Shown here: positions 1 through 8,039 of the stretch, piece after piece | How positions within the stretch are numbered: the first letter of the stretch is position 1 | Layout of the letters: every line of letters begins with the position of its first letter | Notes under the pieces: generated by a model | What the model saw: the letters and a program-made list of their open reading frames with translations, nothing else | What the model was told of the DNA's origin: nothing | Database searches by the model: none | Made by a program: the position numbers and the translations under genes | Source: an uncultured Flavobacteriaceae bacterium | Lineage (GTDB): Bacteria; Bacteroidota; Bacteroidia; Flavobacteriales; Flavobacteriaceae | DNA length: 13,327 nucleotides | Direction: 5' to 3' | Assembly: GCA_937901915.1 (NCBI GenBank) | Contig: CALGUD010000066.1 | Location: 1 to 13,327 of the forward strand

Positions 1-53
1 GCATACGAGATCTTGTACTGTGACTGGAGTTCAGACGTGTGCTCTTCCGATCT
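1..53 (+). other. Untrimmed Illumina P7/TruSeq adapter (sequencing artefact)
   Basis: Bases 1-11 (GCATACGAGAT) are the 3' part of the P7 flow-cell sequence. Bases 12-19 (CTTGTACT) sit in the index position and would be read as index AGTACAAG. Bases 20-53 match the TruSeq read-2 primer site that ends GCTCTTCCGATCT. The 13 outermost P7 bases are absent. On the minus strand this is the ordinary read-through adapter beginning AGATCGGAAGAGC. Genomic sequence therefore begins at base 54. The identification is by recognition of a standard synthetic sequence. Confidence 0.98.
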
Positions 54-1406
54 AGGAGCCTGAATTTTTACCCATTTTCCCGCTTGTGTAACAGGCTCCC
101 AGATGGAATGCCCTGTGTAATCTTTAATTGTAGTTCCGGACCAATTGGTTTCTACCCATCGTTCCTGCCATGAATCTGAATTATTGAGATACACTACTAG
201 GCCCGCGCTATTATAGCCATTTCGCCTTGCCACATATTCATCATTATCGGTAAAGAGAATAGTTGTTGTACCTCCTGCAACATTATTATGTATCCAGATC
301 AGGTTATTTAACCGTTCTTTATCCAGCCATTCTTCATAATCACTGTAAAATATGGTCGGATACCCTTCATGAGTGAGAATATATGCATAAGCAAGCATTT
401 TGCCATTAAATATTTCATCGGTATCGTGATTGGCTACAAATGTAACTGCCCTTGAAGCATTTCTTTTCCATAACATATCGTCATTAAGCCGGTTCAGGTC
501 ATTACCCTCAAAAGCATCCTTCATTCTATAATAACAAGCAAAGTCAAATGCACTTGCTTCTGCTTCTCCGGTCCACCAATCCAGCGTATTAACATTGGCA
601 TCCCAATACTCTCCTATTGAAAATCCTCCTACCGCATTTTTCCAATCACGGACAACCCAAGGCTCAAAACCTTTCACATAATCAAATCGCCACCCGTCAA
701 TGCCAATTTCATTCATATAATATTTTGCTATAGAATTTTCATCATTCCATAGCCAATCCTGCACATAGGTTTTGTGATGGCAAAGATCGGAAAAGCCTCC
801 AAAAACACCCGAATCATTAGAGTGGTAATCATTTGGGTGAAAATCATACATTGTTCTGGCAAACATTCCGGACAAAGGCTGAAAATCGGTCCAGGTACTG
901 CCACCGGTAAATATATTTGCTTCACTGTCACCACCACTATTATGATTTAGGACAATATCGGCAATTACACTTAATCCGTTTAAGTGTGCGTTATCTATTA
1001 AATCAATTAACTCAGTTCTGGAACCAAAGCGGGTTTCAATGCTTCCCATTTGATTATATTCCCCAAAATCAAAATAATCAAAAGGGTCATATCCCATGGA
1101 GTAAGGGCCATTTTGTGCTTTGGATACCGGGGGTAGCCAGATAGCATCTATCCCTGCTGCACTCCAATCGTCTACTTTCGTATTTAAATGATCCCACCAG
1201 GTTCCTCCGGAGGGAACATCCCAGTAAAAAGCTTGCATCATCACCCCTGACCCAATGGGTTTAAGTCCCGGTCGAGATGCATTTTTTGATTTTTTTTCTT
1301 CGGAAAGTACAATAGTTTCTGTCTGTTCATTAATTACTTCATGTTCATTACAACTCAGAAATAAACTTAATGCAAACAGGAAAGTTAAAATAGTTGAAGT
1401 TCTCAT
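54..1406 (-). CDS. Alpha-amylase, GH13 family (archaeal/plant-like type), exported; C-terminus cut off at contig end
   Basis: Endo-acting hydrolase of alpha-1,4 glucan bonds in starch or glycogen. Translating the minus strand from ATG 1406 gives 451 genuine codons before the adapter. Residues 1-19 form a signal ending FLSC, a probable (non-canonical) lipobox with Cys19, so the enzyme is likely surface or periplasmic. GH13 motifs are present in order: DIVLNH (150-155), GWRFDYVKG with nucleophile Asp242, GEYWD with acid/base Glu266, and FVANHD with transition-state stabiliser Asp328. The N-terminal motif MMQAFYWDVPSGG (56-68) and overall similarity to Pyrococcus extracellular alpha-amylases point to subfamily GH13_7 or a close relative. 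His190, His195 and Cys209 keep the spacing of the zinc ligands in the Pyrococcus woesei enzyme. By comparison with that enzyme only ~20 C-terminal residues are missing. The reading frame stays open through the adapter, so residues after 451 are artefactual. An operator palindrome lies 72 bp upstream. Family assignment is secure; subfamily is inferred. Confidence 0.93.
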
Positions 1407-1478
1407 TATGTTCTCATTTTTTACAGGTTATTTTATGAATTTATAAAAATTTTACCTCTTAAAAAATGGGTTTAATTA

Positions 1479-1494
1479 CCGAAAACGTTTTCGG
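1479..1494. promoter_or_regulatory. Perfect 16-bp palindrome, probable LacI-family operator for the amylase
   Basis: CCGAAAACGTTTTCGG is fully self-complementary and has the central CG and A/T flanks typical of LacI/CcpA-family operators. It lies 72 bp upstream of the amylase start and 62 bp beyond the serine hydrolase stop. LacI-type regulators of maltodextrin genes are common in Flavobacteriia, so sugar-responsive control of the amylase is the natural inference. The regulator itself is not in this window. Confidence 0.65.
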
Positions 1495-1556
1495 GTTGAT
1501 AAGTTTTTAAAAAACACAATTCAACTATAAAACTCAGAACCTATTTTAGCTTTTAA

Positions 1557-2681
1557 TTAATTTTTAGCATCAATAACTTTTTTAACAATACCCAACCAGT
1601 ATTGTCCATCGGAAACACCTCCAGGTTTTAGTCCCCAGAGTGTAAAAAGGTCCAGTTTTGCCTTATGAGCTATTACTAAATCCTCCTGCGGAAAAATGGA
1701 TATGAATTGTCCTCCATAACCGCTTGCGGAATAACCCCCTTCTAATTGTTGATATTCTTCGAAATGATCTATAAGCCACCACATATATCCATATGAAAAT
1801 TGTAGGGTACTGGTTTTATCTTTTCCTCTTCTTTTATTTACTGTGTCAACCGGGGTGACAGTAGTAATAGTTTTCTGTATCCATTCTTCCGGAAGAAGTT
1901 GTTTGCCATTCCATTGTCCTTTATTAAGCATTAACTGGCCTATTTTTGCCATGTCACGTGTAGACAGGTATATATGATATGCAGAATAACGCGATTTATT
2001 TGTATTTACTTTTCTTTTTTGATTTTTGATATTCCAGTCTTGAAATCCTAAAGGTATAGCCAGCTGTTCCTCGATTTCTTCATACACAGAATTTCCCGTT
2101 TTCATTTCCAGTATAGCACCTGCCACATTAAAATCCCAATTGTTATATACAAAATATTCTCCGGGTTTTACAGAACTTCTTTTCAGAATATGTTCTTCAT
2201 CATATCCCCCGTTTGAGGGGACATGAAAAACTCCAGATCTCGAAGTTATAATATGATCAACCGTTGCTTCTTTTTCTATAGACAACAGACCATCATCTTC
2301 ATCGATACCTATACTTCCGATATTTTCTTCCAGATCAATAATCCCGTTAAATACATATTTTCCATACAACATACTTAACACACTTTTGCGACACGATGCG
2401 ATGTAACTCACCTCTTCAATATCTCCATATTCATATATTACCTTACCCTTATATAACACAACCATCCCAGTAGTCTCGGAGCTATCCTTGAGATACTTGG
2501 TCAGTGTTTCTAAGCTTCCTTTTTTGAAGCCGGTTCCTTTTAGAGTATTATATTTTTTAAGCGGTATACCCTCATATGCCGGTTTTCTGTTTGATCCTTG
2601 TAGAAGTACACATGAAACAGTTGTAATTAATAGCAGAACTATAAGTACTATTTGTTTCTTTGATGGAGTGGAGATTCTCAT
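1557..2681 (-). CDS. Exported serine hydrolase, beta-lactamase fold (class C / 6-aminohexanoate-dimer hydrolase-like)
   Basis: A 374-residue member of the beta-lactamase/penicillin-binding fold (Beta-lactamase, PF00144 type). Residues 9-27 are a hydrophobic export signal or anchor. TVSC at 21-24 could be a weak lipobox, so the protein is periplasmic or membrane-attached. The catalytic pair is Ser96-x-x-Lys99 in IASCRKSVLSMLYG; the second motif is Tyr179-x-Asn181 in VYNNWDFNVAG; the GYGGQ segment at 321-325 occupies the place of the KTG-like third motif. These residues support a serine acyl-enzyme mechanism, but the substrate (peptide, ester or amide) cannot be read from sequence, and a resistance role should not be assumed. 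It lies 86 bp downstream of the membrane AraC-type regulator on the same strand and may be co-transcribed with or controlled by it. Confidence 0.85.
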   Translation of the reverse strand: MRISTPSKKQIVLIVLLLITTVSCVLLQGSNRKPAYEGIPLKKYNTLKGTGFKKGSLETLTKYLKDSSETTGMVVLYKGKVIYEYGDIEEVSYIASCRKSVLSMLYGKYVFNGIIDLEENIGSIGIDEDDGLLSIEKEATVDHIITSRSGVFHVPSNGGYDEEHILKRSSVKPGEYFVYNNWDFNVAGAILEMKTGNSVYEEIEEQLAIPLGFQDWNIKNQKRKVNTNKSRYSAYHIYLSTRDMAKIGQLMLNKGQWNGKQLLPEEWIQKTITTVTPVDTVNKRRGKDKTSTLQFSYGYMWWLIDHFEEYQQLEGGYSASGYGGQFISIFPQEDLVIAHKAKLDLFTLWGLKPGGVSDGQYWLGIVKKVIDAKN

Positions 2682-2767
2682 GATAATTATTTTGATTGAT
2701 CAACAAAGAATCATTTTTTATGGCAACTACACCACTCAAAACACGTTTTAAGAGTAAATAAAATAAG

Positions 2768-3904
2768 CTATCGTTTGGATTGGCTAATATACTCGTTGGG
2801 AGATAAACCCGTATTTTTTCTAAAAATTCGATAAAAGCTAGCTTCAGAGTTAAAGCCACATTCTAAGGCAATTCCCAGAATAGACATATGTTTATACTTT
2901 TCATCACTTAACTTCATTTTAACTTCTTCAACACGATAATGATTGATCAAGTCCCTGAATTTTTTTTTCAGTGATGTATTAATAACATATGATAATTTGT
3001 TTTGACTTACATTCAACATATTAGCCAGTTCTTTAATATTAATGGTAGGATTCAGGTAAGCTTTATCTTTATTTATAGCTTTTTGAAGCTGTGATTGTAT
3101 CTCATCAATATCTTCATGCGATAATTTTTCAGCCTCTTTATTTCTGCCAGGACCTTCCGGTGTTTCAACCTGAAATTCTGGCTGCATATAACCTACAAAT
3201 CCAAAGTAGTAAATAAGAGATGTAATAAGTACGTAATATACCTGCCAGTGAAAAAAATAAGAAGCCTTCAGGTTAAAGAGAGCATCAGAAGATAAGTTGA
3301 TCAATAAAAAAATACCTAAAACCATAGACAGGATAAGCATATTTCTCAACCAATTGAGATTAGGATAGGTATTGTCAGAAGTCGTATTTTCCAGCCATTG
3401 CCTATATTTCTTAAGCTTTAAATAACAACCAGCTAAATAGCCAGCTATAGAAAATAACACCAGATAGTCTTCCGTATCTTTAACGAGATTAAAATAAAAT
3501 GATTCTGCGATACGATCTTTTTCAGCTATCGAATCATAGTTGGATACTAAAAAAAATATAAAAAATGAATATCCTTGAGAAAGTATGAATGGAATAAAGT
3601 GTATAATCTCCTTAAATCTTAACCTAAACTTCGGATTAAGTAGCCTGCTTACATAAAAGTACATCAGAGGAGCAATAAGTAGTTCTACTCCAATGGGAAA
3701 ATACCTGAGAAAGGGATCATTTCGCAAACCCAGAGTATGCAATAACATTTTTATACTCAAAAGGCAAAAAGAAAGAATAGCAAAGGCTAAATATTTGTTA
3801 CTCTGAGAATTTTTTTTTGAAATTAGAAGTAATGCACTGGTTATTATACCTTGTACAATACCGAACAACACTAATAAATCAAACCATGAAAACCAACCTT
3901 CCAC
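2768..3904 (-). CDS. Membrane-bound AraC-family regulator (7 TM helices plus C-terminal HTH)
   Basis: A 378-residue protein with about seven predicted membrane helices near residues 9-28, 37-55, 69-86, 100-120, 145-163, 187-207 and 217-238. A charged linker follows (~243-285), then a C-terminal AraC-type double helix-turn-helix (~287-375). The HTH shows IKELANMLNVSQNKLSYVIN and, in the second half, ALECGFNSEASFYRIFRKNTGLSPNEY, the family signature. This architecture is common in Bacteroidota and suggests a membrane sensor acting directly on DNA without a kinase. The signal is unknown. The ATG at 3904 places the first helix right at the N-terminus, as expected. It lies 55 bp downstream of the acyl-CoA dehydrogenase gene and upstream of the serine hydrolase, which is its most likely local partner or target. 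Confidence 0.85.
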   Translation of the reverse strand: MEGWFSWFDLLVLFGIVQGIITSALLLISKKNSQSNKYLAFAILSFCLLSIKMLLHTLGLRNDPFLRYFPIGVELLIAPLMYFYVSRLLNPKFRLRFKEIIHFIPFILSQGYSFFIFFLVSNYDSIAEKDRIAESFYFNLVKDTEDYLVLFSIAGYLAGCYLKLKKYRQWLENTTSDNTYPNLNWLRNMLILSMVLGIFLLINLSSDALFNLKASYFFHWQVYYVLITSLIYYFGFVGYMQPEFQVETPEGPGRNKEAEKLSHEDIDEIQSQLQKAINKDKAYLNPTINIKELANMLNVSQNKLSYVINTSLKKKFRDLINHYRVEEVKMKLSDEKYKHMSILGIALECGFNSEASFYRIFRKNTGLSPNEYISQSKR

Positions 3905-3959
3905 ACTAAGATTTAAAGTTCTTTTTGGTTATATACAATATAGGCATAATGATTCTTTA

Positions 3960-5123
3960 TTATTTAAGTATATGTTTAGCAATCACGACTTTTTGGATCT
4001 CTGTGGTCCCTTCACCGATAGTACACAATTTTGAATCACGATAGAATTTTTCAACCGGATAATCTTTGGTATATCCATACCCACCATGTATTTGCACTGC
4101 TTCATTTGCAATATGTACACAAGCTTCTGAGGCATACATTTTACACATGGCCCCGAATTTAGTCATTTGACGGCCCGCATTTTTCTCGAAAGAAGCCTTA
4201 TGAATAAGTAATTCTGAAGCTTCTATCTGAGTTGCCATATCGGCCAGTTTAAATGATATGCCCTGAAATTGTGAAATTGGTTTTCCAAACTGCTCCCTTT
4301 CTTTTGAGTATTGAAGTGCTGCTTCATAGGCTCCTTTTGCAATACCCAATGACAAAGCAGCTATGGATATTCTACCACCATCTAGCACTTTCATAGATTG
4401 AACGAATCCATCGCCAACTTTTCCCAATCTGTTTTCATCGGGTATCCGGCAATTCGTAAAAATGAGTTCTGCTGTTTCACTTGCCCTCATTCCTAATTTA
4501 TTTTCTTTTTTTCCACTCGCAAAACCGGGTGTATTTTTTTCAATCACAAAAGCAGTCATTCCTTTAGAGTCACCCTTTTTACCTGTACGAGCAATTACAA
4601 CCGCAATATCACCGCTTTTGCCGTGTGTAATGAAATTTTTGGATCCATTTATCACCCATTCATCACCGTCTTTTACAGCTGTTGTATTCATTGCCCCTGC
4701 ATCGGACCCGGTATTATGTTCAGTAAGCCCCCATGCACCCAACCATTCTGCAGTAGCGAGTTTAGGTAACCATCGCATTTTTTGCTCTTCATTCCCAAAT
4801 TCTAGAATATGATTTGTGCAAAGTGAATTGTGTGCAGCAACAGATAATCCTATTGAAGGGTCTACTCTTGATATTTCTTCAATTACAGCAACATATTCAT
4901 GATAACCAAAACCTGATCCACCATATTGTTGCGGAACTAACATTCCCATAAAACCCAATTCTCCTGCCTTTTTAAAAACATCCACAGGAAAAATCTGAGC
5001 CTCATCCCATTCCATTACATGAGGCTTTATATGTATTTCAGCAAAATCCTTAGCAGAAGCTGCCACCATATTTTGCATTTCTGAATAGTCAAAATTCATT
5101 TGCGTTTCTATATCCACTTTCAT
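3960..5123 (-). CDS. Acyl-CoA dehydrogenase (short/branched-chain or glutaryl-like class)
   Basis: FAD-dependent alpha,beta-dehydrogenation of an acyl-CoA thioester in the cytoplasm, with electrons passed to electron-transfer flavoprotein. At 387 residues it has the usual family length. The N-terminal helical domain covers ~10-120, the middle beta domain ~124-217 and the C-terminal helical domain ~229-377. Visible signatures are GAWGLTEHNTGSDAG (129-143) and QIHGGYGY (344-351). Glu371 in TIGEGTTEIQ is at the position of the catalytic base in short- and branched-chain acyl-CoA dehydrogenases. Chain-length specificity cannot be assigned from this alone. The start at 5123 is used because it lies 13 bp after the ComEA-like stop; Met9 is a possible alternative. 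It is the last gene of an apparent three-gene operon with the symporter and ComEA-like gene. Confidence 0.93.
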   Translation of the reverse strand: MKVDIETQMNFDYSEMQNMVAASAKDFAEIHIKPHVMEWDEAQIFPVDVFKKAGELGFMGMLVPQQYGGSGFGYHEYVAVIEEISRVDPSIGLSVAAHNSLCTNHILEFGNEEQKMRWLPKLATAEWLGAWGLTEHNTGSDAGAMNTTAVKDGDEWVINGSKNFITHGKSGDIAVVIARTGKKGDSKGMTAFVIEKNTPGFASGKKENKLGMRASETAELIFTNCRIPDENRLGKVGDGFVQSMKVLDGGRISIAALSLGIAKGAYEAALQYSKEREQFGKPISQFQGISFKLADMATQIEASELLIHKASFEKNAGRQMTKFGAMCKMYASEACVHIANEAVQIHGGYGYTKDYPVEKFYRDSKLCTIGEGTTEIQKVVIAKHILK

Positions 5124-5136
5124 TCTTACAGCAATT

Positions 5137-5991
5137 TTATTGTAGCCTCAAATATAACTTAATTCTATTAATTTTTTGAGCTGTAAAACTTTCAATTTTG
5201 CCCAGTTCACTAAAGGATTCTATTTTTCCTATTTTACTCCGGTATATAATAATTTCTTCGGCTTCTTTAGAACTTATATAAACTATGGATGCCAACTGCT
5301 TCAAAGAAGCCTCATTTATGTTGATCTTTTCTATTTCGGGAATGGTTTTAATGGGATATGCTTTTAAAACTTTTTCAGCAGTTTCTTTATCCAGCCCATA
5401 TACTTCAAAAAGCTGATCATTCTGTATAAAACTACCCAATAATTTTCTATATTTAATTATACGCTCAGATAACTTATCACCGATTCCTGGGATTTTTTTT
5501 AAATCCTCAACAGTAACTACATTTAAATCTTTAGATTCAACAGGTTTTTCTTTCACTTTATTAAAAGTATCCTTTTTAACCCAATCCGGGAAAACAAAAT
5601 ACGGACTCATTACATTTAAAAGTGAGTCTGAAATACCGGTAAGCTTTTGAAACTCTTCTGCGGAATTCACAAACCTACCTTGGTTTCTGTATTGAAAAAG
5701 TTTATCAATTTGTTGATTGCTCATCCCAAATGAATATGCTTTGTAGTCACTTAAGTAATTTGGGTTAAAAGGGAATATCTTTGGAGTATTTTTGCGTTTA
5801 ATTTCAATATTCTTTAAAGAATCTATCTGTTTTTGATATGCTATAAGCTCTTCTTCAGAAATTTGAGGATCATTTCCGGAAAAATCAATAAAAAAATAAA
5901 TACATTGAAAAATTACTATAAGAAGTAATAAAAAGAAAATCCCATTTCGTTGCTGTTTATTAAATTCGAAATGGGATTTTAATTTCATCAT
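5137..5991 (-). CDS. Membrane-anchored helix-hairpin-helix protein, ComEA-like, three HhH domains
   Basis: A 284-residue protein. A short basic N-terminus (KSHFEFNKQQRNG) precedes a single membrane helix at ~18-37 and a linker. Three successive helix-hairpin-helix units follow: ~75-137 (degenerate), ~155-215 with the clear motif IPGIGDKLSERII, and ~222-284 beginning KININEAS. ComEA-family proteins bind double-stranded DNA without sequence preference during uptake, and single-anchor versions are widespread in Bacteroidota. A DNA-binding role at the cell envelope is inferred by family, not shown. It sits 17 bp after the symporter stop and 13 bp before the acyl-CoA dehydrogenase start. The start could be Met1 or the adjacent Met2. 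Codons ~4-19 encode a perfect hairpin listed separately. Confidence 0.83.
   Translation of the reverse strand: MMKLKSHFEFNKQQRNGIFFLLLLIVIFQCIYFFIDFSGNDPQISEEELIAYQKQIDSLKNIEIKRKNTPKIFPFNPNYLSDYKAYSFGMSNQQIDKLFQYRNQGRFVNSAEEFQKLTGISDSLLNVMSPYFVFPDWVKKDTFNKVKEKPVESKDLNVVTVEDLKKIPGIGDKLSERIIKYRKLLGSFIQNDQLFEVYGLDKETAEKVLKAYPIKTIPEIEKININEASLKQLASIVYISSKEAEEIIIYRSKIGKIESFSELGKIESFTAQKINRIKLYLRLQ
5926..5980 (-). terminator. Terminator-like hairpin inside the 5' coding region of the ComEA-like gene
   Basis: Arms 5967-5980 and 5936-5949 are perfect 14-bp inverted complements (CGAAATGGGATTTT and AAAATCCCATTTCG) with a 17-nt loop. Read on the minus strand, the second arm is followed at once by CTTTTTATTA, a U-rich tail. 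This is the layout of an intrinsic terminator or attenuator. It begins 11 nt after the first base of the ComEA-like start codon and about 28 bp beyond the symporter stop. The stem is clear; function is inference, since the arms also encode apparently ordinary protein sequence. Confidence 0.5.
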
Positions 5992-6008
5992 TAAATTATT
6001 ACATTAAA

Positions 6009-7637
6009 TCATAATATATCATTATAATCATCTGCCCCTTCCTCTAATGCTTCTTCCTTTTTATTAATAGCTTTCATATATCTTTTTAGTTCTTTACGAA
6101 CCACAGGTGTTAATAATAAAACACCTATAATATTAGGCACAACCATGGCAAAAATCATAGCATCGGAGAAATTAATTACAGCTCCAAGGCTAATAGAAGC
6201 CCCTATCACTACTGCAAATAAAAAGAATAACTTGTAAACTAATTCCGTTACTTTACCTCTTCCAAAAAGATAAATCCACCCCTGCATACCATAATAAGAC
6301 CATGAAATCATGGTTGAAAAAGCAAATAATATAACTGCAATGGTTAGTATAATTGAAAAATGAGGGATTACAGAATCAAAAGCAATCGCTGTATTTTCAA
6401 CCCCTTCTTTAATGGGAACACCATATTGCATTACTGATCCGTCAAAATTAGTAATGATGATTACCAATGCGGTCATGGTACATATAATTACCGTATCTAT
6501 AAAAGGTTCCAATAATGCTACAATACCTTCACTTGCAGGATATTTAGTACGTACTGCAGAATGTGCAATTGCTGCAGAACCAACACCAGCTTCATTAGAA
6601 AAAGCCCCTCTTCGTATACCTTGTATCATAACACCAATCAATCCACCGGCAATCCCCAGGCCTGAAAAGGCACCTTCAAAGATTAAACCGAAAGCATCGT
6701 CTATTAATGTGAAGTTAGCACCCAATATAATAAGTGCCGCTAACACATACATTCCGGCCATAAAAGGAACTACTTTCTCTGTAACAGAAGCAATTCTTTT
6801 AATACCCCCTATAATTACTACACCAACCAATACGGCCATAACAATCCCGAAATAGAGTCCGCCATTGGCATTTTGAATATCAAACAGTTTTACGAACTGT
6901 GCTGCTGCCTGGTTTGCCTGAAACATATTCCCTCCACCAAAAGAACCTCCAATCACAAAAATAGAGAATAAAACCGCCAATACTTTACCTAAACCGGCGA
7001 CACCTTTTTCTTTAAGTCCTTTAGTCAAATAATACATAGGCCCACCATATACTGTACCATCTGCGCCGACATCTCGATATTTTACACCAAGAGTACATTC
7101 TGCAAATTTTGATGCCATGCCTAACAAGCCCGCTACAATCATCCAGAAAGTAGCTCCGGGGCCACCTATAGAAAGTGCTACTGCCACGCCTGCAATATTG
7201 CCTAATCCTACTGTGGCAGACAGGGCTGCTGTTAGTGCCTGAAAATGCGAAACTTCTCCATCTGCACTTTCATCCCTAATAGTTTCTGGTAAATCTACTC
7301 CTTCATTTGGGGTCGGATCTCCATAAAGAGTATCGGCTCCATGTTTTTCTATATCTTCATATTTACCCCTGATAACCCGTATTGCCGTAGCAAACCCGGT
7401 GATATTTATTAGTTTAAAATAAATAGTAAAGTAAAGTGCCCCTCCTATTAATACTATTAACACCCAGGGAATCTGAAAAGTATCAGAAAAAGGAATTTCA
7501 TAAAAAATTGCCTCAACAAACCAATTTGTATACTTTTTAAAAACTGTATCTATTTTTTCAGATGTACTTTGTTGCTCTTGTGCAAATATTAATATAGGAG
7601 TAAGGAATGATGATAGGGTTAGAAGATATTTCTTCAT
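6009..7637 (-). CDS. Sodium:alanine/glycine symporter, AGCS family
   Basis: An inner-membrane secondary transporter importing small neutral amino acids (alanine or glycine) with sodium. It has 542 residues and about eleven hydrophobic segments. The family signature is visible as EVSHFQALTAALSATVGLGNIAGVA (128-152, split here as EVSHFQALTAALSATVG and LGNIAGVA), followed by GGPGATFWM and GMASKFAE. Residues 1-19 end in FAQ and look like an added N-terminal hydrophobic or signal segment, longer than in the typical Bacillus-type protein. A hydrophilic insert of about 35 residues (92-127) precedes the signature. Exact substrate is not assignable. It is the first gene of the apparent operon running to the acyl-CoA dehydrogenase; 157 bp separate it from the PspC gene, enough for its own promoter, though I found no good -7 match there. 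Confidence 0.92.
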   Translation of the reverse strand: MKKYLLTLSSFLTPILIFAQEQQSTSEKIDTVFKKYTNWFVEAIFYEIPFSDTFQIPWVLIVLIGGALYFTIYFKLINITGFATAIRVIRGKYEDIEKHGADTLYGDPTPNEGVDLPETIRDESADGEVSHFQALTAALSATVGLGNIAGVAVALSIGGPGATFWMIVAGLLGMASKFAECTLGVKYRDVGADGTVYGGPMYYLTKGLKEKGVAGLGKVLAVLFSIFVIGGSFGGGNMFQANQAAAQFVKLFDIQNANGGLYFGIVMAVLVGVVIIGGIKRIASVTEKVVPFMAGMYVLAALIILGANFTLIDDAFGLIFEGAFSGLGIAGGLIGVMIQGIRRGAFSNEAGVGSAAIAHSAVRTKYPASEGIVALLEPFIDTVIICTMTALVIIITNFDGSVMQYGVPIKEGVENTAIAFDSVIPHFSIILTIAVILFAFSTMISWSYYGMQGWIYLFGRGKVTELVYKLFFLFAVVIGASISLGAVINFSDAMIFAMVVPNIIGVLLLTPVVRKELKRYMKAINKKEEALEEGADDYNDIL

Positions 7638-7794
7638 AATCGGCTTTATATTTTTGGTTTTCCAGTGAATTAGACGCCCAAGATGCTAAAAAAATGACAG
7701 CTAATCAAGTTTTATTCATGAAATATAATTTTTATCGAATTAAAAATATGGAATAAATTATATTTAAACATTACCTGTTTTGATGTATATGATC

Positions 7795-8022
7795 TTATAA
7801 ATCAAAAACTGAGGTTCTTTTAGTATAGAGTAAATCCTTTAACTTTAACCAAAAGGCAAGGGTTAAATACACAAAAAACCACAAACCTAAAGTGGCAAAA
7901 GAGGAATAGATAAAAAATAAACGCACATTTTTAGCTTTCATCCCTAATCGCTCTGCCATCCGTGATGAAACTTCAAAACCGTGTTTTTCAAAAAAATAGC
8001 GAATATTGTGTAACGTATTCAT
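7795..8022 (-). CDS. Small PspC-domain membrane protein
   Basis: A 75-residue protein with the form of a stand-alone PspC domain: a basic amphipathic N-terminal part (NIRYFFEKHGFEVSSRMAERLG), then VRLFFIYSSFATLGLWFFVYLTLAFWL as one or two closely packed membrane segments (~33-59), and a short charged tail. In enterobacteria PspC belongs to the phage-shock envelope-stress response. In Flavobacteriia this short version is often annotated as a PspC-family regulator, but it has no recognisable DNA-binding domain, so a membrane-stress or structural role is more cautious. It starts 17 bp after the DUF2851 stop and is very probably co-transcribed with it. Confidence 0.8.
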   Translation of the reverse strand: MNTLHNIRYFFEKHGFEVSSRMAERLGMKAKNVRLFFIYSSFATLGLWFFVYLTLAFWLKLKDLLYTKRTSVFDL

Positions 8023-8039
8023 TGAGTAAATATAGTAAA

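Noticed and set aside
1407..1478. TAAAATTT upstream of the amylase as a -7 promoter element
   Set aside because: It lacks the final G and one T of TAnnTTTG, and runs of A/T make such partial matches common here.
2735..2754. Inverted repeat CTCAAAAC-AC-GTTTTAAGAG downstream of the membrane AraC gene, a possible terminator or operator variant
   Set aside because: Arms are only 5 bp (8 with a bulge), there is no T-tract on the minus strand, and the AC spacer breaks the LacI-type core seen at 1479-1494.
4462..4812. Plus-strand open frame of 116 codons opposite the acyl-CoA dehydrogenase
   Set aside because: Antisense to a clear gene with intact catalytic motifs; no recognisable protein features.
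6412..6855. Plus-strand open frame of 147 codons opposite the symporter
   Set aside because: It lies wholly antisense to a well-supported AGCS gene, has low-complexity Ile/Pro/Ala/Thr-rich composition typical of a reverse-strand shadow of membrane helices, and matches no family I recognise.
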